This document shows, one piece after another, positions 9,187 through 18,594 of a stretch of DNA of 64,000 nucleotides. Under the pieces are notes generated by a model that worked only from the letters and a program-made list of their open reading frames with translations, searched no databases and was not told the DNA's origin. A program made the position numbers and the translations under genes. The stretch's first letter is position 1. The number at the start of each line of letters is the position of its first letter. Origin of the DNA: Pseudomonadota bacterium. Lineage in GTDB: Bacteria; Pseudomonadota; Gammaproteobacteria; Berkiellales; Berkiellaceae. Location of the stretch: NCBI GenBank assembly GCA_018242045.1, contig JAFECR010000006.1, positions 138,993 through 202,992 on the forward strand, written 5' to 3'.

Positions 9187-9843
9187 ATGCATCACTGTAT
9201 AAAAATAGGGTTATTAATAGTAATTTTGGGGTGTAATGTCGCGGTTGCAGAAAACTATTATCGCTATAAAGATAAAGATGGTCGACTGGTCATTACCGGC
9301 ACATTACCCTCGGAAGTCGCAGATGAGGGCTATGAAATAATTAGTCCTCGCGGCAATGTGATTGAAACTGTCAAACCCGTCAAATCCAAAGAAGAAATAG
9401 CCAAAGAAGATAAAGAACAAGCAGCTCAAAAACAGGCTGAATTGAAAAATCAAGAAATCGAAAAGCAAGCTCAATTACAAGCCAAAAAAGATGAGATTTT
9501 ATTAAAATCTTTTTCAACAGAAGAAGATATCATTCGCTCACGCGATGAACAAATAGCATCTATCGTCATATTAGAACAAATTATGCAACAAAATATCACT
9601 CGTTTAAAAAAACAACTCAATGACGCCAAAGTTTTAAAAGTAAATTATGAAAAAAAAGGTGAAGCGGTGCCTGCAGCATTGCAAAAAACCATAGATGACT
9701 CTGAGCGACAAATTAAAGATAACCTCGATTTTCTAGAACGTAAAAAATCTGAAAAACAAAGTATCAATGATAAATATCAAACTTTAATTGAAAGATATCA
9801 TCAGTTACAGCAAAACAAATCTTTACCCAATAAACAACCTTAA
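9187..9843 (+). CDS. Exported DUF4124 coiled-coil protein
   Basis: A 218-residue protein with a signal peptide (about 1-22, ending VAVAEN). A DUF4124 domain follows (YYRYKDKDGRLVITGTLPSEV, about 23-50), which is common in gammaproteobacterial envelope proteins. The rest, about 65-215, is charged and Lys/Gln/Glu-rich, and looks like a long coiled coil. It lies 41 bases after pyrE and may be co-transcribed. It converges on algC. Its role is unknown. Confidence 0.75.
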   Translation: MHHCIKIGLLIVILGCNVAVAENYYRYKDKDGRLVITGTLPSEVADEGYEIISPRGNVIETVKPVKSKEEIAKEDKEQAAQKQAELKNQEIEKQAQLQAKKDEILLKSFSTEEDIIRSRDEQIASIVILEQIMQQNITRLKKQLNDAKVLKVNYEKKGEAVPAALQKTIDDSERQIKDNLDFLERKKSEKQSINDKYQTLIERYHQLQQNKSLPNKQP

Positions 9844-9852
9844 TCTCTTAAG

Positions 9853-11259
9853 CTAAAAAGGAATTTCAAGTTCTGGGGCTATTGTTAAAATCACCTGCTT
9901 AAACATGGCTTGAATAGATTGCAAAGCACTTTCAGTTTCTGCCTCAAAACGAAGGACAAGGCACGGTGTGGTGTTTGAAGCCCGCACCAATCCCCACCCT
10001 TGCTCAAATTCAGCGCGCACACCATCTACGGTTATCAATTTTGCATCATGAAAAGGATGATTTGTTTTTAAACTTTCGATAAAACCAAATTTTTTGTCTT
10101 CGTGGATTGCGATATTAATCTCAGGCGTGCTAATACTATTGGGCAAGGCATGAAAAATATGAGAAAGACTGCGTGACTCTTTAGAAATTATTTCAAGTAA
10201 CCTTGCTGCTGCATAACAAGCATCATCAAAGCCATACCATCTTTCTTTAAAGAAAAAATGTCCGCTCATTTCCCCTGCTAACATGGCATTCACTTCTAAC
10301 ATTTTACGCTTGATTAATGCATGACCGGTCTTATACATAACCGGTATGCCGCCACATTGCACAATTTTATCTGCAAGCAGGCGTGAACATTTTACATCAT
10401 AAATAATATGACTTCCTGGTTGACGCTTTAATAGATCCTCGACAAATAACATCATTAATCTGTCGGGCCATACAATCTCCCCTTGATCGGTCACTAAACC
10501 TAACCTATCGCCATCGCCATCAAATGCAATCCCAAGATCAGCCTTTTCATGTTTAACGGTTTTAATTAAATCCTGCAAATTTTTTGGCTGGCCTGGATCA
10601 GGATGATGAAAAGGAAAATCACCATTTACTTCACAATACAGGGGAATCACCTCACAACCTAAGGTTGTAAATAACTTCTCTGCCAAAACACCAACAACCC
10701 CGCTACCACAATCAACCACAATTTTTAATTTTCGTGCAAGGTGAATATCATTTTTAATGCGTTCAATATACTTTTCAATAATATCCAAAGATTTTACAGT
10801 GCCTTTTCCCCTGACAAATTCCTGAGCTAACATTTTTTCATAGAGGCTTTGCACTTGCTCTAAGGCTAACGTATCCTGATTGAGCATCATTTTAAAACCA
10901 TTGTAATTTGAAGGATTATGGCTTCCTGTCACCATAATACCCGTGCCGGTATTTAGAAAATTTGTTGCAAAATACACTAATGGTGTTGGTACCATTCCCA
11001 AATCAATCACGCAGCAGCCGCTTTGCATTAGGCCTTCACTTAAACTTTGCAGCAATATTGCGCCTGAATGACGACCATCTCGCCCCACAATGACAGTGGA
11101 TTGGTTTTTGCTTTGTGCTAAAGTGCCAAAACTTAAGCCTAATAAAAACGCAATGTGAGGGGTGATGGTCTCATCGACAACACCGCGAATGTCACAGGCT
11201 CTAAAAATTTCAGATCTTACTTGAGAGACATCATATTTTTCTTGTTGTTTTAATGTCAT
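9853..11259 (-). CDS. algC: Phosphomannomutase/phosphoglucomutase AlgC
   Basis: An alpha-D-phosphohexomutase of 468 residues that interconverts hexose 1- and 6-phosphates for LPS and exopolysaccharide precursors. It has the phosphoserine loop TGSHNPSNYNG, the metal-binding DGDGDR, the sugar-binding GEMSGH and the phosphate-binding RASNTTP. It is the last gene of coaBC-dut-algC, the same order as in Pseudomonas, and starts 12 bases after dut. Confidence 0.93.
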   Translation of the reverse strand: MTLKQQEKYDVSQVRSEIFRACDIRGVVDETITPHIAFLLGLSFGTLAQSKNQSTVIVGRDGRHSGAILLQSLSEGLMQSGCCVIDLGMVPTPLVYFATNFLNTGTGIMVTGSHNPSNYNGFKMMLNQDTLALEQVQSLYEKMLAQEFVRGKGTVKSLDIIEKYIERIKNDIHLARKLKIVVDCGSGVVGVLAEKLFTTLGCEVIPLYCEVNGDFPFHHPDPGQPKNLQDLIKTVKHEKADLGIAFDGDGDRLGLVTDQGEIVWPDRLMMLFVEDLLKRQPGSHIIYDVKCSRLLADKIVQCGGIPVMYKTGHALIKRKMLEVNAMLAGEMSGHFFFKERWYGFDDACYAAARLLEIISKESRSLSHIFHALPNSISTPEINIAIHEDKKFGFIESLKTNHPFHDAKLITVDGVRAEFEQGWGLVRASNTTPCLVLRFEAETESALQSIQAMFKQVILTIAPELEIPF

Positions 11260-11271
11260 AAAATTCCTTAT

Positions 11272-11727
11272 TTACAGATGGCCGGTCGATCCAAAACCAC
11301 CTTGTCCACGTCTTGATTCTTGAAAATCTTCAACAATTTGAAAAGAAGCTTGCACAACAGGAACAAATACGAGCTGGGCAATCCTTGCGCCCACTGCAAT
11401 AGTATAAGGCAAATCACTTCTATTCCAGCAAGAAACCATGATTTCACCCTGATAATCAGAATCGATGATCCCAACAAGATTCCCTAATACAATACCTTGT
11501 TTATGCCCCAAACCAGAGCGGGGCACTATCATGGCTGCCAATTCAGGATCGGCAATATGCAACGCAAGACCAGTAGGGATCAACAGTGTTTGCCCAGGAG
11601 AAAGCAACGTGTCTTCTTTAATGCAAGCTCTCAAATCTAAGCCTGCTGCACCTTGTGTGGCATATTCAGGAAAAGGAATTTCATTACCTAATCTTGAATC
11701 AAGTATTTTTAATTGTATTTTTTGCAT
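11272..11727 (-). CDS. dut: dUTP diphosphatase
   Basis: Dut hydrolyses dUTP to dUMP, limiting uracil in DNA and feeding dTMP synthesis. The five trimeric dUTPase motifs are visible: [38 protein letters not shown], and the C-terminal [10 protein letters not shown]. The ATG at 11727 gives 151 residues starting MQKIQLKIL, matching E. coli; a GTG 12 bases upstream is possible but would consume the GTGAG ribosome-binding site. Its 5' end overlaps the 3' end of coaBC by 29 bases. Confidence 0.95.
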   Translation of the reverse strand: MQKIQLKILDSRLGNEIPFPEYATQGAAGLDLRACIKEDTLLSPGQTLLIPTGLALHIADPELAAMIVPRSGLGHKQGIVLGNLVGIIDSDYQGEIMVSCWNRSDLPYTIAVGARIAQLVFVPVVQASFQIVEDFQESRRGQGGFGSTGHL

Positions 11728-12901
11728 GATAATGCTCACTTATAATTTGTAAAAGCTCCTGCGCAATTTGGTATTTTGACTTTTTAGATAAATTTACTGT
11801 TTTTTCTTGACTTAACACAGTTAATGCATTGTCTTCTTTGTTAAAACCAATATCATCCCGGCTCACATCATTAACCGCAATGAGGTCGATTTCTTTCTCA
11901 TTTAATTTACGTCTGGCATTCTCTTGCCAATTTTGTGTTTCTGCTGCAAAACCCACGCAAAAAGGCCTATTAGGTAAACGAGCCACATTAGCCAAAATAT
12001 CTTGCGTGGCCACTAAATTTAAAGCTAGGGTAGCAGCACCTTGTTTTTTTATCTTTTGCAATGCAATGTTTTCAACATGAAAATCACTCACCGCTGCTGC
12101 ACTAATAAAAATATCACAATTACTTTCTTGCATGACGGCTTCAAACATTTCTTGTGCTGTCGTCACTCGAATACAATGTACACCTAAAGGTGTGGGCAAT
12201 GTCACGGGGCCAGAAATTAACGTTACTTTGGCTCCCATACTTTGCGCCGCTTTTGCCAAAGCAAAGCCCATTTTGCCTGAACTGTGATTACTAATATATC
12301 GAATAGGATCAATTGCTTCTCGGGTTGGCCCTGCACTAATGAGGATGCGACAATCTTTAAATAACATCTCTTGTGACTGTAAAAGCGCAAGAATAGCTTG
12401 TGGCTCAAGCATGCGACCTAAACCGACTTCTTTACAGGCTTGTTCTCCCCAATCGGGGCCCAGAATATTAACGCCTCGCGCTTTTAAGATCTCAAGATTT
12501 GCTTGGGTGGCAGGATGGTGCCACATTTGCTGGTTCATTGCTGGCGCAATCCAAATTGGAGCCGTGGTTGCAAGGCAAAGTGTGGTGAGTAGATCATCGG
12601 CCATTCCGTGGGCTAGCGCAGCCATGCGATTTGCACTTATTGGCGCAATTAAAATTCCTTGTGCCCATCTTGCCAATTCAATATGTCCCATGGCGGCTTC
12701 AAAATCCGGATCCATCATCTCGCTATAAACAGCGCCACCTGCAACTGCTTGTAATGTTAAGGGGGTTACAAAAGCTTTTGCACCTTGAGACAAAACAACT
12801 TTGACTTCACAGTCTTGCTTTTTCAACAAACGGACAAGTTCAGGTGTTTTGTAAGCGGCAATCCCTCCGCTTATTCCTAAAATCCATTGAGTTATATTCA
12901 T
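11699..12901 (-). CDS. coaBC: Bifunctional CoaBC (phosphopantothenoylcysteine decarboxylase/synthetase)
   Basis: CoaBC catalyses two consecutive steps of coenzyme A synthesis. The N-terminal flavoprotein decarboxylase shows [27 protein letters not shown] and the PAMNQQMW motif. The C-terminal synthetase begins near [25 protein letters not shown]. The 400-residue length is normal. It heads the coaBC-dut-algC run and overlaps dut. Confidence 0.96.
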   Translation of the reverse strand: MNITQWILGISGGIAAYKTPELVRLLKKQDCEVKVVLSQGAKAFVTPLTLQAVAGGAVYSEMMDPDFEAAMGHIELARWAQGILIAPISANRMAALAHGMADDLLTTLCLATTAPIWIAPAMNQQMWHHPATQANLEILKARGVNILGPDWGEQACKEVGLGRMLEPQAILALLQSQEMLFKDCRILISAGPTREAIDPIRYISNHSSGKMGFALAKAAQSMGAKVTLISGPVTLPTPLGVHCIRVTTAQEMFEAVMQESNCDIFISAAAVSDFHVENIALQKIKKQGAATLALNLVATQDILANVARLPNRPFCVGFAAETQNWQENARRKLNEKEIDLIAVNDVSRDDIGFNKEDNALTVLSQEKTVNLSKKSKYQIAQELLQIISEHYHAKNTIKNT

Positions 12902-13009
12902 AGGTTAATTTTCATTAACAAGATGTGGAGTAAGATATCATGCTTTATATCGCAAGAACACGCCCTATATTCTTTCCAATTTGCTTTTGCGTCAAAATGA
13001 TTTATACAT

Positions 13010-14383
13010 CTAACTGTTTTTGCTTGATGATGATGTGAGCCTAAGTTTCAATTTTAGTTGATTTTCAGTTGAGAGATTTGCTTCTTCGGTTTGATTGCCA
13101 ACACACATATTTAGTTTATTAAACCGATGCAGGAGATCAGCTTCATTTTTTTGCAAAAGAGATAAATCCAAATCAATTTCTTCAAATTTTTGAAAATACC
13201 ACTGTGCAGATTGATTTTTGGCATTTAAAACTTCCTCGGTTAAAAAATAATCCTGTTGGGTTAATATGTCCAGTTTTTTGCAGTATCGACAAGCAATTTG
13301 TTGTATCAAATCTTTACGTGTTTCAGGTACACGAATTTCCAAAGCAAACTGCAGTGCTTTTCTTAAGTGCATGTGACGATATGCCAGAGGCATTTGCTTA
13401 TCCAAGGTACACCACAAATTTAGATTTGCCGCATTTTCCATTGCAGCAAAATAATGAATAGATGGCTTTGGTACTTCCTTATAAAACTTACAGGCTAAGA
13501 CATATACTTCCTGAGATTTTAACCATTCTCCGATATGATAAAACGCCTCATGAAAACCTGTTTCTTTAGTGATTTTAATTAAATTATCAACAAAAGTTTG
13601 AAGGAATTTTTCATCATCTACATTCGATTCCAAAATATCGCGATATTGGGGGGCAACTGTTTTAGTTTTATGTGTATTTAAAAAGGAAGCTAAGGCACTC
13701 TTTGCTGAAATAAAAAGCCAAGTATCTTTGTTCTGTTCTTTGCTAAATGTTTGAATTAATTCTTTTAGCGCGGGGTAATTCGGAATTTGCAATGACAGCG
13801 CTGGTTCATTAAACGCTCCAGGAAATTTGATAATGATATCATTCAAAATTTGACAATGATAATCTTTTGCCAATATGGCCGTTCTTGTTAACAGATAAAG
13901 TACGGATACACCGTAAAACTTATAAGAAGGATCTGTTGGGCTTGCCAGTAACGCTTGTAAGGTGAACTTTTCTTTATATTTATTCCATATCGTCAAAAAA
14001 TAAGTATTAGATGGGTTAAGATCTGCCATCAACAATAGCCAGAAAATAGATATGCCCTTTTCATCTCCAGATTGAGAAGCAAAACAGCATTCTTCGAATG
14101 TTAGTTCATCACTAAATTCTTCCCACATCGCATTTGCAATGTCGATACAACCCGTTCTATTTTTTTTAGCAGTGATATATAATAGCATCCATAATGGATT
14201 GACCCCAGGATAATAATCTTGTTGTGTTGATATAACGAACAGATCTTCTTTACTAACGTGTCCGTCTTTAAACAGTTTTATTATTTTTTCTTTTATTTCA
14301 TTAGGATTATTATTATTTTCATAACTTTTCTCAAGATCAAAAACAAGCTGTAAAAACCAATCTGGTGACGGCCCCTTTTTCAT
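13010..14383 (-). CDS. Unrecognised alpha-helical repeat protein, possible effector
   Basis: A 457-residue protein that I do not recognise. Three imperfect repeats of about 49 residues (roughly 44-92, 94-142 and 142-190) each contain G-(V/I)-(N/S)-x-(L/F)-(W/Y)-(M/L)-L, with the glycines at 60, 110 and 158, and a motif like LLAS before it. The rest is helical and polar, and the C-terminus ends in a Ser-rich tail. There is no signal peptide or membrane segment. Solenoid repeats in an otherwise housekeeping region resemble host-directed effectors of Legionellales, but that is an inference. The gene stands alone between coaBC and rhodanese. Confidence 0.7.
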   Translation of the reverse strand: MKKGPSPDWFLQLVFDLEKSYENNNNPNEIKEKIIKLFKDGHVSKEDLFVISTQQDYYPGVNPLWMLLYITAKKNRTGCIDIANAMWEEFSDELTFEECCFASQSGDEKGISIFWLLLMADLNPSNTYFLTIWNKYKEKFTLQALLASPTDPSYKFYGVSVLYLLTRTAILAKDYHCQILNDIIIKFPGAFNEPALSLQIPNYPALKELIQTFSKEQNKDTWLFISAKSALASFLNTHKTKTVAPQYRDILESNVDDEKFLQTFVDNLIKITKETGFHEAFYHIGEWLKSQEVYVLACKFYKEVPKPSIHYFAAMENAANLNLWCTLDKQMPLAYRHMHLRKALQFALEIRVPETRKDLIQQIACRYCKKLDILTQQDYFLTEEVLNAKNQSAQWYFQKFEEIDLDLSLLQKNEADLLHRFNKLNMCVGNQTEEANLSTENQLKLKLRLTSSSSKNS

Positions 14384-14451
14384 TTTTTGTTCCTTCCTTT
14401 GGCTTAAGCAGGCAAAATTGTATCAGATTTTTTGTTAAAAAAAATTTCTGA

Positions 14452-14763
14452 TTAAAGATCCATTCCATAGGCTTGTTGCCAAGCCAACACTCCGCCAATT
14501 AAATTGCTAAGTTGCGTGAAACCAACGGATTGTAAAAATTCTAAAGCAACTTGGCTACGATAGCCTGAGCGACAATAAATAATAATGGGTTGATCTTTGG
14601 GTAATTCTGTTATCCTTTGAGGCAATTCAGCTAAGGGTAATAAGTGTCCTCCCAAATTAAAAACCTGATATTCGTCCAAATTACGAACATCAAGTAAAAA
14701 GAAGCATTCTTTGGCTTTAAGTCGCTGAGATAATTCCTGAACGGATATTTGATGTGTTTGCAC
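14452..14763 (-). CDS. Rhodanese-like sulfurtransferase
   Basis: A single-domain rhodanese, GlpE-like in size. The active-site loop is YCRSGYRS with the catalytic Cys, preceded by the LLDVRNLDEYQ segment. A GTG at 14763 is chosen as the start: it follows GGGGGA closely and gives 103 residues, near the GlpE length. A TTG at 14814 in the same frame has no ribosome-binding site. The chosen site lies in the 3' arm of a 7-bp hairpin (14766-14783). It follows pilU and may be co-transcribed. Confidence 0.85.
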   Translation of the reverse strand: MQTHQISVQELSQRLKAKECFFLLDVRNLDEYQVFNLGGHLLPLAELPQRITELPKDQPIIIYCRSGYRSQVALEFLQSVGFTQLSNLIGGVLAWQQAYGMDL

Positions 14764-14765
14764 GA

Positions 14766-14783
14766 TTCCCCCTTCTGGGGGAA
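14766..14783 (-). promoter_or_regulatory. Hairpin covering the rhodanese ribosome-binding site
   Basis: On the minus strand the RNA reads UUCCCCC-AGAA-GGGGGAA, a perfect 7-bp stem with a four-base loop. The 3' arm is the only Shine-Dalgarno-like sequence for the rhodanese GTG, three bases before it. No U-run follows, so it does not look like a terminator for pilU. It could reduce rhodanese translation unless opened. Confidence 0.45.
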
Positions 14784-14816
14784 CATTATACAAAAAGAGG
14801 GTTATACATGACAAAT

Positions 14817-15947
14817 TTAATGTCTATTTTCATCATCTTTGTTTGGCAATGAGGTTTTGTTAAGCTTTGTTTTGCTTGCAGGGCTTGCGTTTTTAAGTTT
14901 CATTAAAATACGCATGTTATTCGCTGATTCTGCGTGTTGCAATGCTTCGACGTCTTTGATTAAACCAAATTCATACAGCTGATATAAGGATTGATCCATG
15001 GATTGCATCCCAGAACCATCATCTCGCGTAATATATTCCCGTATGCCTTGCACCTGACCTTTTCTGATGCACTCGGCAATAATAGGTGTATTTAACATCA
15101 CTTCAACGGCAGGCACTCGACTATTACCATCCTTATGGCGAATGAGACGTTGACCTATAATGGCTTTTAAATTTAAAGATAAATCTAGCCATACTTTATC
15201 TCTGACCACTTCAGGGAAAAAATGAACGACGCGCTCGATAGCTTGCACCGTATCATTTGCATGCAATGTTGCCAGGCATAAATGGCCTGTTTCTGCGAAG
15301 GTGAGGGCATATCGCATGGTTTTTGCATCTCGGATTTCTCCAATTAAGATAACATCGGGGGATTGGCGCAGCGCATTTTTCAATGCAACGGCAAAAGAGT
15401 CTGTGTCAATACCCACCTCACGTTGTGTCACGATACATTTATTGTGCTTGTGAATGTACTCAACCGGATCTTCGATAGTAAGAATATGCCCAGTTGTTAA
15501 CTGATTATGTAAATTAATCATGGACGAAATCGTTGTTGTTTTTCCCATACCTGTGGCACCCACTGCAAGAATGAGACCCTTTTTTATCATGGCCAAGGTT
15601 TTAGTAATACTCGGTAATTTAAGTTCTTCAATGGAAGGGATCTGTGATTTAATGTATCTGATAACACAACCTTTGTGATTTCTTTGCACAAAGGCACTAA
15701 CACGAAATCGTCCAATATTATCGATATCCAAAGCAAAATTACATTCTTTCGTGCTTACGTACTCATCTTGCTGCGCTTTTGTCATCAAGCTTAAAATTGC
15801 TTCACAAACAACTTCTTCTGCCAAGATTTGATTTGATAATGCCAGAATTTCACCATTAACTCTGACACAAGCGGGCATACCTGCCGTAAGGTATAAATCT
15901 GAAGCTTCATTTTCTATCATTTTTTGAAAATAAGGCTTAAGATCCAT
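14817..15947 (-). CDS. pilU: Type IV pilus retraction ATPase PilU
   Basis: PilU is the accessory PilT-like ATPase needed for forceful pilus retraction. The 376-residue protein has Walker A GATGMGKTTT, the Asp box TIEDPVEYIH, Walker B VILIGEIRD and the His box. The GEIRDAKTMRYALTFAETGHLCLATLHA segment and the C-terminal extension favour PilU over PilT. It is 17 bases downstream of pilT. No other pilus genes are in the window. Confidence 0.93.
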   Translation of the reverse strand: MDLKPYFQKMIENEASDLYLTAGMPACVRVNGEILALSNQILAEEVVCEAILSLMTKAQQDEYVSTKECNFALDIDNIGRFRVSAFVQRNHKGCVIRYIKSQIPSIEELKLPSITKTLAMIKKGLILAVGATGMGKTTTISSMINLHNQLTTGHILTIEDPVEYIHKHNKCIVTQREVGIDTDSFAVALKNALRQSPDVILIGEIRDAKTMRYALTFAETGHLCLATLHANDTVQAIERVVHFFPEVVRDKVWLDLSLNLKAIIGQRLIRHKDGNSRVPAVEVMLNTPIIAECIRKGQVQGIREYITRDDGSGMQSMDQSLYQLYEFGLIKDVEALQHAESANNMRILMKLKNASPASKTKLNKTSLPNKDDENRH

Positions 15948-15964
15948 TATTTTACCTTATAACT

Positions 15965-16999
15965 TTAAAAGAGATCTTTATTGGCGGCTTTTTCTTTTGC
16001 ATCCAGCCGCGTCACTTTCCCTGAATCAACCAGATTTTTAAGCGCTTGATCTAAAGTTTGCATTCCTTGGGCTTGTCCTGTTTGAATACTAGAATACATT
16101 TGTGCTACTTTATTTTCCCGGATAAGATTTCGAATCGCTGCATTGCAAATCATAATTTCATGTGCAGGAATTCGTCCGCCGCCTACTTTTTTTAATAATG
16201 CCTGAGAAATAACGGCTTTTAATGATTCAGACAGCATAGAACGTACCATATCTTTTTCTCCGGCAGGAAACACATCCACCACACGATCAATGGTCTTGGC
16301 TGCAGAAGAAGTATGCAAAGTTGCAAACACCAAATGACCTGTTTCAGCAGCTGTTAGCGCTAATCGAATTGTTTCCAAATCACGCAATTCTCCCACCAAT
16401 ATCACATCCGGATCCTCGCGCAAGGCAGAGCGCAAAGCTTCGCTAAACCCATGGGTATTTGTATGTACTTCACGTTGGTTGATTAAAGATTTTTTACTTT
16501 GATGAACAAATTCAATGGGATCTTCAATGGTTAAAATGTGGCCATAACGTTGATTATTGACGTAGTCTATCATAGCAGCAAGCGTCGTGCTTTTGCCTGA
16601 ACCAGTAGGGCCTGTCACTAAGACAATGCCGCGTGGATATTCTGAAATGTCATTAAAAATTCTAGGTAAGCCCAATTCTTCTAAGGTTTGCACTTTAGAA
16701 GGAATCGTTCGTAAAACCGCACCTGCTCCACGTTGTTGGTTAAAGGCATTTACCCTAAATCGAGCCAAACCTGGTACTTCGAAAGAAAAATCAGTTTCTA
16801 AAAATTCTTCAAAATCTCGTCGATGCTTATCATTCATGATATCGTATATCAGCGCATGTACCCCTTTATGATCAAGTGCTGGCATGTTGACTCGACGAAT
16901 GTCACCATCCACCCTAATCATGGGAGGAAGCCCTGCTGATAAATGTAAATCAGATGCATTATTTTGTACACTAAATGTAAGTAGTTCCGTGATGTCCAT
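15965..16999 (-). CDS. pilT: Type IV pilus retraction ATPase PilT
   Basis: PilT is the hexameric cytoplasmic motor that depolymerises type IV pili for twitching and DNA uptake. Walker A is GPTGSGKST, with EDPIEFVH and GELRDLETIRLALTAAETGHL; the PilT-specific C-terminal AIRNLIRE is present. The ATG at 16999 gives 344 residues starting MDITELL, the same length as Pseudomonas PilT, and has AAGGGG upstream; the frame is open two codons further to a GTG. It is divergent from yggS. Confidence 0.96.
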   Translation of the reverse strand: MDITELLTFSVQNNASDLHLSAGLPPMIRVDGDIRRVNMPALDHKGVHALIYDIMNDKHRRDFEEFLETDFSFEVPGLARFRVNAFNQQRGAGAVLRTIPSKVQTLEELGLPRIFNDISEYPRGIVLVTGPTGSGKSTTLAAMIDYVNNQRYGHILTIEDPIEFVHQSKKSLINQREVHTNTHGFSEALRSALREDPDVILVGELRDLETIRLALTAAETGHLVFATLHTSSAAKTIDRVVDVFPAGEKDMVRSMLSESLKAVISQALLKKVGGGRIPAHEIMICNAAIRNLIRENKVAQMYSSIQTGQAQGMQTLDQALKNLVDSGKVTRLDAKEKAANKDLF

Positions 17000-17049
17000 A
17001 TTCACCCCTTATAGGATGTCCAACCATAAAATAGGTTTTATACACACTT

Positions 17050-17754
17050 ATGACTGATATCGTGACAAATCTCACCTTACTTTGGCAACGTATTCATGCC
17101 GCACAAACGCAATATCATCGGCCGCTTGACAGCATTAAATTACTTGCCGTTAGCAAATCACACTCCCCTGATCATATTGCGGCTCTTTTTGCTGCAAAGC
17201 AGCAAGATTTCGCAGAAAATTATCTGCAAGAAGCCCTTGCCAAAATATCGGCGCTTGCACTAAAACCGTTAATTTGGCATTTTATCGGGAGAGTGCAATC
17301 TAATAAAGCTTCTCTTATTGCACAGCATTTTAGCTGGGTTCACACGGTATATCGTCTTAAAGAAGCACAAGCATTATCAGCCCATCGTCCTTCGCATCTT
17401 GGTCCATTGAATATATGTCTACAAGTAAAACTAGAAAATGCCTCAAATCGTGCGGGTGCAAAATTAGAAGAAATCCCTCAACTTATTCAAAGCATCAAGG
17501 CACTTCCCTTATTACGCATACGAGGGTTAATGACATTACCCCCCTACACAGAAGATTTTGAACAGCAACGCTATTATTTTAAACTGGTCAAAACATTATT
17601 TGATACATTAAACACGAATAATGAATATGATACTTTATCAATGGGCATGAGCCATGACTTTGAAGCAGCTATTGCAGAAGGTGCAACATTATTACGTGTG
17701 GGCACAGGGATATTTGGTCCAAGAACCTACCCCTTAAAAAAGGATAACAAATGA
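17050..17754 (+). CDS. yggS: PLP homeostasis protein YggS
   Basis: A 234-residue PLP-binding protein of the YggS/PLPBP family, involved in vitamin B6 and amino acid balance. The PLP lysine lies in LLAVSKSHS, and FAENYLQEA, WHFIGRVQSNK, RGLMTLPP and SMGMSHDFEAAI are family signatures. It begins the yggS-proC-yggT run and overlaps proC by four bases (ATGA), implying coupled translation. Confidence 0.95.
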   Translation: MTDIVTNLTLLWQRIHAAQTQYHRPLDSIKLLAVSKSHSPDHIAALFAAKQQDFAENYLQEALAKISALALKPLIWHFIGRVQSNKASLIAQHFSWVHTVYRLKEAQALSAHRPSHLGPLNICLQVKLENASNRAGAKLEEIPQLIQSIKALPLLRIRGLMTLPPYTEDFEQQRYYFKLVKTLFDTLNTNNEYDTLSMGMSHDFEAAIAEGATLLRVGTGIFGPRTYPLKKDNK

Positions 17755-18578
17755 TAACGACCTTAAAAATAGGCATTATTGGCGGCGGAAATATGGGAAG
17801 TAGTTTAATTGGCGGTTTATGCCAGCAAGGAACCCCTCCCGATTCGATTTTTTTGGCAGATCACAACTTGCAGCACTGTCAGGCCCTTAAGGCCAAATAC
17901 GGCATTTTTACCACAACTCAAGCCGCCGAGATAAAGAATATTGATATTTTAGTTTTAGCAGTCAAACCTCAGGATCTACGTCAAGTTATCATGCATTTGG
18001 AAAAAACTTCTTTTTTTAACAATCTTTTATTAATTAGTATTGCTGCGGGCATTACCACAGCGCAAATTCAACATTGGTTAGGTAAACCGGATTATCCCAT
18101 CGTACGCGCCATGCCTAATACACCTGCATTAATAGGCAAAAGTATTACTGGCTTATTTGCAACAGCCACTGTAACCAAAGATAAATGTGCCCATGCTGAA
18201 AACTTACTTAAATGTGTAGGAGAAACAGTTTGGATCCAAGATGAAGCTTGGATGGACATTGTCACAGCTTTGTCTGGTTCTGGTCCGGCTTATTTTTATT
18301 ATGTGATGCAAGCTATGATTGAAGGCGCCTGTGCGCTTGGATTACCCAAAGAAATTGCTAGCAAACTAACTTTAAACACTGCGCTTGGCAGTGCTCAAAT
18401 GGCACTCCACAATCAAAAAGAAAGCATTGAGCAACTTCAAGCCAAAGTCACTTCTAAAGGAGGCACCACCGAACAGGGGATCAAAACTTTAAAAGATGGT
18501 AAACTTGCAGATCTTATTGCAAAAGCGCTCAAGGCAGCAGCAGAACGCGGCAAAGTCCTGAGCAAACAGTACGATTGA
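17751..18578 (+). CDS. proC: Pyrroline-5-carboxylate reductase
   Basis: ProC makes proline from pyrroline-5-carboxylate with NAD(P)H. The 275-residue protein has the dinucleotide-binding GIIGGGNMGSSL at the N-terminus, then AVKPQDL, VRAMPNTPA and the C-terminal signature ALSGSGPAYFYYVMQAMIEGA. It overlaps yggS by ATGA and is followed by yggT after 16 bases. Confidence 0.96.
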   Translation: MITTLKIGIIGGGNMGSSLIGGLCQQGTPPDSIFLADHNLQHCQALKAKYGIFTTTQAAEIKNIDILVLAVKPQDLRQVIMHLEKTSFFNNLLLISIAAGITTAQIQHWLGKPDYPIVRAMPNTPALIGKSITGLFATATVTKDKCAHAENLLKCVGETVWIQDEAWMDIVTALSGSGPAYFYYVMQAMIEGACALGLPKEIASKLTLNTALGSAQMALHNQKESIEQLQAKVTSKGGTTEQGIKTLKDGKLADLIAKALKAAAERGKVLSKQYD

Positions 18579-18594
18579 GGTTAATCACTTTTTT

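Noticed and set aside
14422-14452. Terminator after the rhodanese gene
   Set aside because: An AT-only imperfect inverted repeat with a bulge; too weak to call.
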